Of a stretch of DNA of 64,000 nt, positions 55,859 to 64,000 are shown one piece after another. The notes under the pieces were generated by a model. The model made no database searches, was not told where the DNA came from, and worked only from the letters and a program-made list of their open reading frames with translations. Location of the stretch: NCBI GenBank assembly GCA_943788505.1, contig CALSQR010000001.1, positions 806,001-870,000 on the forward strand, in the 5' to 3' direction. The position numbers were made by a program, and so were the translations under genes. This DNA comes from an uncultured bacterium (GTDB lineage Bacteria > Bacteroidota > Rhodothermia > Rhodothermales > UBA10348). Numbering within the stretch: the stretch's first letter is position 1; every line of letters starts with the position of its first letter.

Positions 55859-55950
55859 GCTGTATTACGTTAAGCGGGACAAGCGGAGCAACTCTCTATC
55901 AGAAAGGTCAGCCCTCGTGACAGGAAAGGACAGTCTAGCAAAGAAGCTAG

Positions 55951-57162
55951 TTACGACTTGCTGCCCTTCAGGCCCTGAATGGCCCGTTTCTCAAGCAGGT
56001 TGACATCGAAAGAGCGGACTCGTCGAACACGGGATTCGAATCGTTCGACTGCGAGTGAGATCAACGTGTTGACTAACTCGGAAAAAGGCACTCCTGAGGG
56101 CTCCCAGAGATAAAAGGACAGCGATCCTGGAATGGTATTGATCTCGTTGAACCATACTTCTTTCGTTTCATCATCCATCAGGAAGTCGATACGAGCAACA
56201 CCACAACCATCTAAGGCTTGAAACACACCTTCGGCAAGTAGCCGAACTCTATCCGCAACTTCGTCGGGTACTGGAGCAGGGATCCTACGCTGCAGAGATG
56301 CCATACCTTGGCTGCTCGACTTGGAGCCTCCTTTCCCCGATATCTCCCCTTGGCGCATGTACTTATCCTGAAAAGACAGGGTACCATCAGCCGAAATTGG
56401 TTCTTCTAGAACCGATACCCGACACGAATCAGCCGTTCCCAAAACAGAACAGTTGATTTCTCGAAGATTAGCAACACACTTCTCCACCATAACGGATGCA
56501 TCGTAGCGGAATGCTTCCTCCATGGCTTCCTCAAGCTCCTTGCGGTTGGTAACCCGAGCAATCCCAATACTCGAACCGAGGTGCACTGGCTTGACGATAG
56601 CTGGCCAACCAATCTCGCGCTCGATCCGATCCATTTCCTCGTCTTCGTGCCCTTCCCATTGTCCATCTGTACTCGAAATCCAGTCCACAACAGGCAGGTT
56701 CATATCCCTGCAGAGTCGTTTGGCAACCACCTTGTCCATGCCTGCGGCAGAGGCTAAAACACCAGACCCCGTGTAGGGTACACCAAGGCTTTCGCACAGC
56801 CCTTGGACAGCTCCGTTTTCACCTACGCCACCATGAAAAGCCAGAAAAGCGACGTCAATGCTGAGTTCAGTCTTATTTCCCAAAAAGCTCGTTTTCAGCG
56901 GAATAAGACGCAATTTTCTGCCTGGTCCCGGCGCAAGACTGACCTCGGTGGCCTTCTTGAGCAGAGCATCCAACGTTGCATAGTTAGCAATGTCATCGAG
57001 ACCATCACCCACGAACCATCGTCCACTCTTGGACACATAGACCGAATGCACAGTGCTTCCCTGCTCTCTCAGGGCGGAGAGGGCCTGGATACCGGATATG
57101 ACCGACACTTCGTGCTCAGGCGATGGACCGCCGAAAAAAACGCCTATGGTTATGGAAGACAT
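55951..57162 (-). CDS. ddl: D-alanine--D-alanine ligase
   Basis: Ddl (403 aa) joins two D-Ala with ATP for peptidoglycan precursors. It has VFFGGPSPEHEVSVISG (N-terminal domain), ATP-grasp residues IVKPVHLGSSIGIARV, MVEKCVANLREINCSVLG and RIDFLMDDETKEVWFNEINTIPGSL, ending in the substrate and Mg loop. It is a little longer than E. coli Ddl (about 306) because of the extra loop region seen in many VanA/DdlA-type proteins. alr is found 1.7 kb away on the other strand. Start ATG 57162. Confidence 0.96.
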   Translation of the reverse strand: MSSITIGVFFGGPSPEHEVSVISGIQALSALREQGSTVHSVYVSKSGRWFVGDGLDDIANYATLDALLKKATEVSLAPGPGRKLRLIPLKTSFLGNKTELSIDVAFLAFHGGVGENGAVQGLCESLGVPYTGSGVLASAAGMDKVVAKRLCRDMNLPVVDWISSTDGQWEGHEDEEMDRIEREIGWPAIVKPVHLGSSIGIARVTNRKELEEAMEEAFRYDASVMVEKCVANLREINCSVLGTADSCRVSVLEEPISADGTLSFQDKYMRQGEISGKGGSKSSSQGMASLQRRIPAPVPDEVADRVRLLAEGVFQALDGCGVARIDFLMDDETKEVWFNEINTIPGSLSFYLWEPSGVPFSELVNTLISLAVERFESRVRRVRSFDVNLLEKRAIQGLKGSKS

Positions 57163-57279
57163 TCCTAGATGGGTGAGCTTGTCGTGGGCGGGAAAATACG
57201 TTACACATTTCGGGATGCCCAATTCCAAGCACACGCCTGGCAGCCCTGTCAGAAAAGCTGAGCGTGCGTCGTTCCCGGC

Positions 57280-58575
57280 TCAGGCGTTCACGACAAATTT
57301 TCCACGGTTGTACACTGCCCAAGCGCGACCAACCATTTTAGATCCTACAAATGGCGTGTTAACGCTTTTCGATTTGATATCGTCAGCCGTAAATGTCCAC
57401 TCGGAAGTAGCATCAAAGATGGTCAAATTTGCGGGCGCACCCTCCTCGATCCGAGGCAGCGCAATTCGCAAAATTTGCCGAGGAGCCACACTCAATTTGT
57501 AGACTGCTTCAGCCACAGTCAGTACGCCGGGTTGGACAATTTCGCGCCCCGTTAGCCCCCAGGCAGTTTCCAGTCCAAGGATGCCAAACGGAGCGGCTAT
57601 GTATTCTACTTCTTTCTCGAACGTCGCATGCGGAGCGTGATCGGTACAAATCGCGTCGATTGTGCCATCTGCCAGTCCTTTTTTCATTGCTTCGATGTCG
57701 ACATCGGTACGCAGCGGTGGATGCATCTTCGTGTGGGTATCGAAGTCAGAGTCTTCGACAGCCTTGTCCGTAAGCGTGAAATGGTGTGTACAGACTTCAG
57801 TCGTGACGTTGACCCCACGTGCTTTTCCCTGACGAACTAGCTCGACCGCACCCGCTGTTGAGATGTGAGCCACGTGCACATGACCACCAGTGTACTCAGC
57901 AAGCAGAATATCCCGCGCGATCATGATCTCTTCGGAGATAGTCGGAATCCCAGGGAGTCCCAACCGAGTGGAGACCTCGCCCTCATGCATGTGCCCTTTG
58001 GGACCAAGAGGCAATTCCTCCTCATGGTTAATAATGGGCACGTCTAGCATAGAGCTGTATTCCAACGCATGGCGCATCAGGGATGTGTCCTGTACTGGGT
58101 CACCATCGTCGGAAAATGCCACGGCTCCCCCTGCTGCCAAATCAGCCATTTCTGATAGGCTTTCCCCCTTGCGTCCTTTCGATACACACGCTATCGGATG
58201 AACGTCCACCGGTGTTTTCTCCGATCGCTCAATAATGAACTCGACTACGTCGCGGGTATGAATCGGAGGATCTGTATTCGGCATGCAAGCAACGGCAGTA
58301 AAGCCACCAAAAGCAGCTGCTCGGCAACCAGTCTCAATGGTTTCCTTGTACTCATATCCTGGCTCACGCAAATGCACATGCATATCCATCCACCCGATGG
58401 ATATCATCTTGCCAGTCGCGTCATAACGCTCACAGCCTTCCGCATCCAAGCCTTCACCAATGCCGGCGATCTTGCCATCTTTGACAAGGATATCTGCTCT
58501 GAGGGTTGTTCCGGATTCGGGATCCAAGATGGTTCCACCATGAAGCAGGAGATTAGGAGCGTTGGATGTCGTCAT
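57280..58575 (-). CDS. pyrC: Dihydroorotase (class I)
   Basis: The enzyme (431 aa from ATG 58575) cyclises N-carbamoyl-aspartate in pyrimidine synthesis. The zinc site is seen in DMHVHLREPGYEYKE, NHEEE, HVHVAHISTAG and catalytic CTDHAPHATFEKE. This is the ~430-aa class I (PyrC/AllB-like) form; the carboxylated lysine of some dihydroorotases is probably replaced here, and allantoinase cannot be wholly excluded. The stop is 118 bases before the ddl start. The frame is open to 58674, but without conservation. Confidence 0.93.
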   Translation of the reverse strand: MTTSNAPNLLLHGGTILDPESGTTLRADILVKDGKIAGIGEGLDAEGCERYDATGKMISIGWMDMHVHLREPGYEYKETIETGCRAAAFGGFTAVACMPNTDPPIHTRDVVEFIIERSEKTPVDVHPIACVSKGRKGESLSEMADLAAGGAVAFSDDGDPVQDTSLMRHALEYSSMLDVPIINHEEELPLGPKGHMHEGEVSTRLGLPGIPTISEEIMIARDILLAEYTGGHVHVAHISTAGAVELVRQGKARGVNVTTEVCTHHFTLTDKAVEDSDFDTHTKMHPPLRTDVDIEAMKKGLADGTIDAICTDHAPHATFEKEVEYIAAPFGILGLETAWGLTGREIVQPGVLTVAEAVYKLSVAPRQILRIALPRIEEGAPANLTIFDATSEWTFTADDIKSKSVNTPFVGSKMVGRAWAVYNRGKFVVNA

Positions 58576-58878
58576 GGAATTGGAAATGGATCTAAGCTGC
58601 AGATCAACGAGAATGCCGACCGTGTCCTTTAAATTAAGACGCGGTACAAGGACTACGGACAAGGTACGATTCAAAGATGATCCCGGACATATCGGACCGC
58701 CCTTTCACACAAGATCAACCCGGACCTACTCTCATTGATTCTGTGATCTGTACCTGTATTTATCTGAAATCAACGCCCTTCTAGGTCTTGTGTCATAATT
58801 CCCTAGATGAAAAACCGGAACACCGGAGGTAGATTCCACCTTGAACCGTAGGAAACCGTTTACTTCTTCCCTGACGTT
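58576..58878. other. 303-base divergent region between pyrC and alr
   Basis: No gene seen. It must hold the promoters of pyrC (minus) and alr (plus). The sequence CTTGTGTCATAATTCC at about 58787-58802 contains a sigma-70-like CATAAT box, but no convincing upstream partner was found. Confidence 0.5.
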
Positions 58879-60003
58879 ATGCCGTCTCACCTAGTGGATC
58901 CTTCATTCTCTGCGACTCGCGCCCACATCCATATGGATCGGCTTCGCTCCAATGTCCAAGCCATTCAACAGCGAATGCCAGGACTTGATATGATGGGCGT
59001 TGTTAAAGCAGATGCTTACGGCCATGGCAGCGTAGAGGTGGCGACGGCGCTTCGCGATATGGGTATTCGGCATTTTGGGGTCGCAACCGTCGGGGAGGCG
59101 GCGAGTCTACGTGCCGCTGGAATTAAGGAATCTATTATGGTGTTTGCTCCGCTTTCTTCACCCCATGTTAAAGCATCAACAGCGTTGTGCTTGGACGTTG
59201 TCATTGATTCGACGGAGAGTCTTGAGGCAGCGCGAGGTACAGATGGCCGGTTGCGTTGCCACATCAAAGTCGACACGGGGATGGGGCGTCTTGGCCGAAC
59301 GCCGGAGGACTCGATTGACATAGTGCGAGGAATCGAGGCAGACACCCGCCTAGATATGGGATCGATCTGGACTCATTTTGCGAGGGCCGACGAGCCAGAC
59401 CACCCAATGACAGGTCAGCAGATCAGTCGATTTATGGATTTTATTGAAACACTGGGCGGCGCTCCGGCCCCCTTACACGTTGCAGCAAGCGCTGGCGTGT
59501 TTGCTCATCCAGACTCAATTGACCCAAACCTATTTTCCATGGCGCGAGTGGGCATTGCTTTGTACGGATTATTGGATCTACCTGGGGCGCGGCCTCCATC
59601 CCCGCTCTCACCCGTTATGGAATTTTCGTCGACAGTTACCTCCTTAAAGCATGTTTCTGCCGGAACGCCGATTTCTTACGGTTCGCGTTGGAAGGCTCCA
59701 GCAGAGACATGGATTGCCACAGTTGGAGCCGGATATGCCGATGGCGTGAGCCGTACTCTTTCCGGAAAAGGGCGTGTACGTATTGGAAATGAGCTTTATC
59801 CGATCGTCGGGACCGTTTGTATGGATATGTTCATGGTTAACCTCGGAAAGAACCCTTTTGAGGTCCGTGTCGGCGATAATGCGATCTTATTTGGTAAATC
59901 TGCTCCAACAGCCTTCGAAGTGGCTGATCATATGGACTCCATTACGTACGTTCCGGTATGTGCTGTCTCAAGTCGGGTGCCTAGAGATTACGTCCTCGGG
60001 TGA
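58879..60003 (+). CDS. alr: Alanine racemase
   Basis: Alr (374 aa) makes D-alanine for cell-wall synthesis. The PLP lysine is K43 in VVKADAYGHG, the TIM barrel follows (FGVATVGEAASLRAAGI, KVDTGMGRLG), and the catalytic Tyr of the C-terminal domain is in PISYGSRWKAP, with IVGTVCMDMFMVNL further on. Length is standard. Together with ddl it supplies the D-Ala-D-Ala dipeptide. Confidence 0.96.
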   Translation: MPSHLVDPSFSATRAHIHMDRLRSNVQAIQQRMPGLDMMGVVKADAYGHGSVEVATALRDMGIRHFGVATVGEAASLRAAGIKESIMVFAPLSSPHVKASTALCLDVVIDSTESLEAARGTDGRLRCHIKVDTGMGRLGRTPEDSIDIVRGIEADTRLDMGSIWTHFARADEPDHPMTGQQISRFMDFIETLGGAPAPLHVAASAGVFAHPDSIDPNLFSMARVGIALYGLLDLPGARPPSPLSPVMEFSSTVTSLKHVSAGTPISYGSRWKAPAETWIATVGAGYADGVSRTLSGKGRVRIGNELYPIVGTVCMDMFMVNLGKNPFEVRVGDNAILFGKSAPTAFEVADHMDSITYVPVCAVSSRVPRDYVLG

Positions 60004-60007
60004 AACC

Positions 60008-60039
60008 TTTCGTGAAGTCAGGACACTATAGTATATTTG
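60008..60039 (+). promoter_or_regulatory. Candidate Bacteroidota-type promoter of the two-component operon
   Basis: TATATTTG (60032-60039) matches the -7 box TAnnTTTG exactly; TTTC at 60008-60011 stands 20 bases upstream and differs by one base from the -33 box TTTG. It lies 71 bases before the response regulator start. It is the best promoter match of this type I found in the window. Confidence 0.5.
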
Positions 60040-60109
60040 CACCCCTTGCAGGAATTCCGTACATCGGAATCTATACGTCTCGTTCTAAAGCAACCACAAC
60101 GCTGTTGTC

Positions 60110-60832
60110 ATGGCTAGTACCTTCGATCCGTCCCAACTTCACATCCTTCTCGTTGATGACGAAGAAGACGTCGTAGAAGTAGTTTCCCACTTCCTAGAAC
60201 AGGAAGGATTCAATGTCCACAAAGCCTACGCAGGTAATGTCGCTCTCGAAAAAGCGACACCGGACATCGACCTGATCGTGCTGGATATCATGCTCCCAGA
60301 AATGGATGGGTATGAAATATGCCGCCGACTCCGAAGCCGCGTGGAGACAGAAACCATCCCGATTATCTTTCTCTCCGCTAAAGGAGAAGAAGATGATCAA
60401 ATCAAGGGCCTCATGCTTGGCGCGGATGCCTTCCTGACCAAGCCAGTATCGCCTCAGGTGATCGTTGCTCACGTCAAGGCCGTGCTTCGTCGTAGCGGCA
60501 TCGAGGAAAGCCGCACGCTACAGGTGCATAACCTTACGATTTACGAAGACGAGTATCGTGCTTCGCTAGAAGGTAAAGACCTTGGTCTTACGCTAACCGA
60601 GTTTGAGCTCGTTCGCTACCTGGTCCGTCATCCGCGCAAGGCATTCACCCGCCAGCAACTGCTCGAGACGATCTGGAAAGATGCCATGATGGTAACCGAG
60701 CGTACGGTTGATGCTCATATCAAAAACCTCCGTGAGAAGCTGGGCTCGTTTGCTCAGCACATTCAAACGGTGCGTGGCGTGGGATACCGGTTTGTTGAAG
60801 AAGGAAGCGTAGACGGCGAAGCCGAAGCGTAG
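60110..60832 (+). CDS. Response regulator, OmpR/PhoB family
   Basis: The regulator (240 aa) has a receiver domain with D16/D17, phospho-acceptor D59 (IVLDIMLPEMDG), Thr/Ser and Lys in FLSAKGEEDD and FLTKPVSPQ, and a winged-helix DNA-binding domain (LTLTEFELVRYLVRHPRKAFTRQQLLETIW, RTVDAHIKNLREKLG, VRGVGYRF). It is followed after 27 bases by the histidine kinase and thus forms a PhoB/PhoR-like pair. Target genes are not evident. Confidence 0.95.
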   Translation: MASTFDPSQLHILLVDDEEDVVEVVSHFLEQEGFNVHKAYAGNVALEKATPDIDLIVLDIMLPEMDGYEICRRLRSRVETETIPIIFLSAKGEEDDQIKGLMLGADAFLTKPVSPQVIVAHVKAVLRRSGIEESRTLQVHNLTIYEDEYRASLEGKDLGLTLTEFELVRYLVRHPRKAFTRQQLLETIWKDAMMVTERTVDAHIKNLREKLGSFAQHIQTVRGVGYRFVEEGSVDGEAEA

Positions 60833-60859
60833 ACCGGACAGCTGACCGAGGAGCCCCTC

Positions 60860-62308
60860 ATGTTCAATCGCCTGGTCGAGCGCATCTTCCCCGCACGCGC
60901 TTCGACGCAGACGTGGATGATTCTTACCCTATTGTTGGTAGTCGGTATTGCCGTCGCCGCGGTAGGCCTGTATATCACCTTCGTTCTGCGAAGCGAAGTG
61001 AAAGTTGCGTATCAACAGACCATGTCTCAACAAACGGCACAGGTCGCTTCGATTATTGAATCGGAGACCGATCCTGTACGCCGATTGGAAAGAATGGAGA
61101 CGTTGTCCCGATTCGGAGATATCAGAATCACGGTCATCGATGGGGCTCAAATCCTGGATGTTGATACCGGAGCTGTCGTACAAGATCCCTCTATTCGCTC
61201 AGTGCCAGAGCTGCAGTTCGGCGAAAATGAGGATTTCAGATATACTCAGCGCCGGGAAGACGGCAAACTGATTTATTTCTCTGCCCTTCGGCAGTTGGAT
61301 TCAGGCCTTATCATCCGAGTTGCCCAGCCTCGCCCGATGCTTTTTGTCCTGATCGACCGCCTACAATACACGCTGATTGTGGCTATGATTATGGCACTCC
61401 TACTAGCGGTATTTGGTAGTTGGATTGCTGCGCAGCGGGTAACACAACCACTTCAATCGATCAGAAATTCCGCTAAAGCGATCGCAGAAGGGAAATTGGA
61501 TGAGGAAATATTCGTCGATTCGCGTGCAGCCGAATTCCAGGATCTGGCCAAGAGCCTAAACCTGATGTCGGACACGTTCAAGGAAAAAATCGATGAGTTG
61601 CAGAAGATGGCTCACCTGCAGAATGAGTTCATTGGAAACGTCTCGCACGAAGTCAGAAACCCTATTTTTGCCGTTGGAGGCTATCTAGAAGCGCTCGCTT
61701 CAGCCAGTCTTTCCGAAGATAAGAGGAAGTTTTACGCTGAAAAAGGCCTCACGAACCTAGAGCGCCTCAACAACCTTTTCAGCGATCTGATTGAAATTGC
61801 CCGGCTCGAATACCGGGAGGACCTGATAAAGCCAAAAGTATTCGAGTTGAGTGAACTACTTGATGATGTGTACGATGTGGTCCATGCGAAAGCCGAAGAA
61901 AAAGGACTAGATCTAATCGTCGAGCACCCTCAAATTCTTGTTCGCGCAGATCGTTCTCGGATTCGGCAGGTCCTAATTAATCTCACCGACAATGCGATCG
62001 CCTATTCGGACGAAGGTACGGTCCGTTGCCGCTATCGTAGACATCTTGACAAGGTCCGTATTGAAGTCGTTGATTCCGGCCGCGGTATACCTGAAGAGCA
62101 TCTTGAACGGATATTCGAGCGATTCCATCGTGTGGATCCCGACCGCTCGCGTAAAAGCGGTGGGACAGGGTTAGGTCTAAGCATCGTTAAGCAGATTCTT
62201 GCAGCACATGGAGAAAATATCCATGTGGAAAGCACGGTGGGACGGGGTACGCGATTCTGGTTCGAGTTGGCCTGGGAACCGGGCGAAGCAGAAGCAGAGT
62301 CTGCCTGA
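60860..62308 (+). CDS. Sensor histidine kinase, PhoR-like
   Basis: The kinase (482 aa) has a transmembrane helix at about 20-40, a periplasmic sensor of about 130 residues, a second helix (LIVAMIMALLLAVFGSWIAA, about 171-190), a HAMP linker (QRVTQPLQSIRNSAKAIAEGKLDEEI), the H-box SHEVRNPIFAVGGYLEAL and a HATPase domain with N box LINLTDNAIAYS, G1 DSGRGIPEEH and G2 GGTGLGLSIVK. A GAGGAG ribosome-binding site lies 5 bases upstream. It phosphorylates the adjacent regulator. The signal is unknown. Confidence 0.95.
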   Translation: MFNRLVERIFPARASTQTWMILTLLLVVGIAVAAVGLYITFVLRSEVKVAYQQTMSQQTAQVASIIESETDPVRRLERMETLSRFGDIRITVIDGAQILDVDTGAVVQDPSIRSVPELQFGENEDFRYTQRREDGKLIYFSALRQLDSGLIIRVAQPRPMLFVLIDRLQYTLIVAMIMALLLAVFGSWIAAQRVTQPLQSIRNSAKAIAEGKLDEEIFVDSRAAEFQDLAKSLNLMSDTFKEKIDELQKMAHLQNEFIGNVSHEVRNPIFAVGGYLEALASASLSEDKRKFYAEKGLTNLERLNNLFSDLIEIARLEYREDLIKPKVFELSELLDDVYDVVHAKAEEKGLDLIVEHPQILVRADRSRIRQVLINLTDNAIAYSDEGTVRCRYRRHLDKVRIEVVDSGRGIPEEHLERIFERFHRVDPDRSRKSGGTGLGLSIVKQILAAHGENIHVESTVGRGTRFWFELAWEPGEAEAESA

Positions 62309-62513
62309 ACGTTTCTCAGCTACATTCTAGCCACTTCCCCACGCCATGAAACAGCGTATTCGCAGCTGATTAGTGCCCTTTAAAGCCCGCAGTGGCTATT
62401 AACGGTGTTAACTTCTTGAGCCAAGCTTCATGTTCTACTACGGTGTGGTTTGCAAACATTTTCGTATTCTCTGACGTAGCAGAGGTCCGACCACCCCAGC
62501 AATCCAGAAGAAC

Positions 62514-64000
62514 ATGGCAAGAGCGTCAAAATCAAAGAAAGCCGTAGCCGTAGCCGCTGGCGATGGTGCAAGCACGGATGTCGAACTGGCGGCCATTAAA
62601 TCAAATGGCATGCTGATCGATGGTGATTTTGATATCACCCCGATGGGGCCTGCCGATTTTGACGCCAAGACGCTGCTCGACATATATCGTCGCATGTTGA
62701 CCTCGCGCCGTCTGGATGAAAAGATGCTCACCCTTCTGAAACAGGGTAAAGGCTTCTTTCATATTGGTTGCGCAGGTCACGAAGCCGCTCAGGCTGCAAT
62801 CGGACTTCTTAGCCGTGCAGGCGAAGACTGGTTCAGTATGTACTACCGGGACATGATGATGTATCTCATGCTTGGTGGAACGGAGCAAGAAGTGATGCTC
62901 CATCATATGGCAAAAGCTAATGACCCAAACTCGGCCGGTCGCCAGATGTCCGAGCACTTTGGCAATCGTGAGCGAAATATTCTCACCGTCTCATCTTCCG
63001 TCGGAGCCCAGTTTCTGCCAGCCGTAGGTGTTGCGATGGCCTTGCAGCGAGACGAAAAAGATGCCTATGTGTACTGCTCCTGTGGAGATGGAGCAACCTC
63101 CCAGGGTGATTTTCACGAAGCTCTAAACTGGGCAGCACGTGCAATGGCTCCAGTGTTATTTGTTGTGCAAGACAACGGATATGCCATTTCTGTCCCTGTC
63201 AGGGATCAGACCGCAGGAGGATCAGCGTACAAACTGGCTCGTGGGTATGAAGGGCTGGCCCGAATCAAGGTTGACGGTACGGATTTTTTCCAGACGTATG
63301 CCGCTGCTAAGGCTGCAATCGACCATATTCGTGCTGGAAAAGGGCCCGTTTGCCTCGTTGCAGACCTAGTACGCCTACTTCCGCACTCCTCTTCCGACAA
63401 TCATGCAAAATACCGGACGCCAGAAGAGCTTGAGGCTGATAAACGAGAAGATCCGATTTTGCAGCTTGAAAAACGGTTGATCGACGCCGGATTACTTACC
63501 AAGAAGGCCTCTGATCAGATTCGAAAGGAAGTGCATGTTTCAGTCGATGACGCTGCTAAATGGGCTAATGAGCAGCCAGATCCAGAGGCATCTACTGCTA
63601 TGGAGCATGTTCTCTATGAAGGTGATCTCGGTCTTGATTTCGAAGCTAGTGAGCCCTCTGGTGAGCCAATTGTCGTCGTTGATGCTATCAATCATGCTCT
63701 CCACGAGGAAATGGCGCGGGATGAACGCGTTATTGTTTACGGAGAGGACGTTGCCGGAGGAAAGGGAGGTGTATTCACTGCCACCCGCGAGCTTACAGCC
63801 AAGTTTGGGCCAGATCGCTGCTTCAATTCTCCGCTTGCCGAAGCCTCCATTATCGGAACAGCAGTCGGTTTTTCTTCGGCAGGATTCAAGCCGGTAGTCG
63901 AGATTCAGTTCGGTGACTACATTTGGCCTGCCTTGCAGCACCTGCGTAATCAGGTTTCCACCTATCGCTATCGCTCCAATGGTGATTGGGGATGCCCAAT
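62514..64000 (+). CDS. Fused E1 alpha/beta of a 2-oxoacid dehydrogenase complex, partial
   Basis: The frame opens at ATG 62514 and is still open at the window end, giving the first ~495 residues. The E1-alpha part has MLTLLKQGKGFFHIGCAGHEAAQAA, YYRDMMMYLMLGG, the thiamin diphosphate motif GDGATSQGDFHEALNWA and DNGYAISVP, with the phosphorylation-loop-like RLLPHSSSDNHAKYR. After residue ~370 the E1-beta part starts: VVDAINHALHEEMARDERVIVYGEDVAGGKGGVFTATREL, then NSPLAEASIIGTAVGFSSAGFKPVVEIQF. Fusion of both subunits in one chain is common in Bacteroidota. Substrate (branched-chain, pyruvate or 2-oxoglutarate) cannot be decided; the branched-chain/acetoin type is most likely. The start is supported by AGAAG upstream. 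Confidence 0.94.
   Translation, partial: MARASKSKKAVAVAAGDGASTDVELAAIKSNGMLIDGDFDITPMGPADFDAKTLLDIYRRMLTSRRLDEKMLTLLKQGKGFFHIGCAGHEAAQAAIGLLSRAGEDWFSMYYRDMMMYLMLGGTEQEVMLHHMAKANDPNSAGRQMSEHFGNRERNILTVSSSVGAQFLPAVGVAMALQRDEKDAYVYCSCGDGATSQGDFHEALNWAARAMAPVLFVVQDNGYAISVPVRDQTAGGSAYKLARGYEGLARIKVDGTDFFQTYAAAKAAIDHIRAGKGPVCLVADLVRLLPHSSSDNHAKYRTPEELEADKREDPILQLEKRLIDAGLLTKKASDQIRKEVHVSVDDAAKWANEQPDPEASTAMEHVLYEGDLGLDFEASEPSGEPIVVVDAINHALHEEMARDERVIVYGEDVAGGKGGVFTATRELTAKFGPDRCFNSPLAEASIIGTAVGFSSAGFKPVVEIQFGDYIWPALQHLRNQVSTYRYRSNGDWGCP

Overview
The window is 64 kb of ordinary bacterial chromosome, densely coded on both strands, with no insertion sequence, prophage, CRISPR array or rRNA seen. The gene content suggests a marine-type member of the Bacteroidota/Rhodothermota (Rhodothermia or Balneolia-like). 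Pointers are a PorZ-like two-propeller protein with a C-terminal FlgD/T9SS-type module, a TonB-dependent receptor with an N-terminal carboxypeptidase-regulatory-like domain, a fused E1 alpha/beta 2-oxoacid dehydrogenase, and at least one promoter matching the Bacteroidota TTTG/TAnnTTTG pattern. This placement is an inference; no marker gene alignment was possible.

Layout. 0-5.2 kb: a sugar nucleotidyltransferase, a LOG-family protein, a secreted TPR protein, and an acetyltransferase/aminotransferase pair of the WbpD/WbpE type. 5.2-8.1 kb: a minus-strand type IV pilus/type II secretion-like locus with an ATPase whose 5' end is split by a frameshift, and two paralogous leaderless pilin-like proteins. 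8.4-11.2 kb: DUF4342, threonine dehydratase, TIGR02757 and flavin reductase genes. 11.2-14.2 kb: the hrcA-grpE-dnaJ heat-shock operon. 14.3-16.4 kb: a secreted Ser/Arg-rich protein (probably frameshifted) and a DUF2231 membrane protein. 16.5-22.4 kb: sppA, gpmI, nth, a DUF4105 protein, and tRNA-His and tRNA-Glu. 22.5-32 kb: PorZ-like protein, PHP phosphoesterase, a flippase-like membrane protein, a cupin, NhaC antiporter, upp and an AGCS symporter. 32-43 kb: a mostly minus-strand run with ftsE-like, methyltransferase, pdxA, pepA, nrnA, an M61 peptidase lipoprotein, pdxH, a LolD-like ATPase, a sigma-54 response regulator and a TPR membrane protein. 43.4-49.5 kb: gap-pgk, an ABC exporter plus lipoprotein cassette, and a DDAH-like amidinohydrolase. 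49.5-54.8 kb: a TonB receptor behind a TPP riboswitch, then DUF3592, MOSC and M28 peptidase genes. 55-64 kb: psuG, ddl, pyrC, alr, a PhoB/PhoR-like two-component pair, and the start of the fused E1 gene, which runs off the window.

Themes. Several genes support envelope biogenesis (ddl, alr, WbpD/E, PorZ-like, LolD-like, sppA). Others belong to central metabolism and cofactor supply (gap, pgk, gpmI, pdxA, pdxH, pyrC, upp, thiamin-responsive uptake). The observations most worth a second look are the TPP riboswitch on the TonB receptor, the leaderless pilin-like pair next to a frameshifted ATPase, the NhaC and AGCS transporters carrying extra extracytoplasmic domains, and the zinc-ribbon-like tail on endonuclease III. 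I did not find a clearly novel defence or mobile system.
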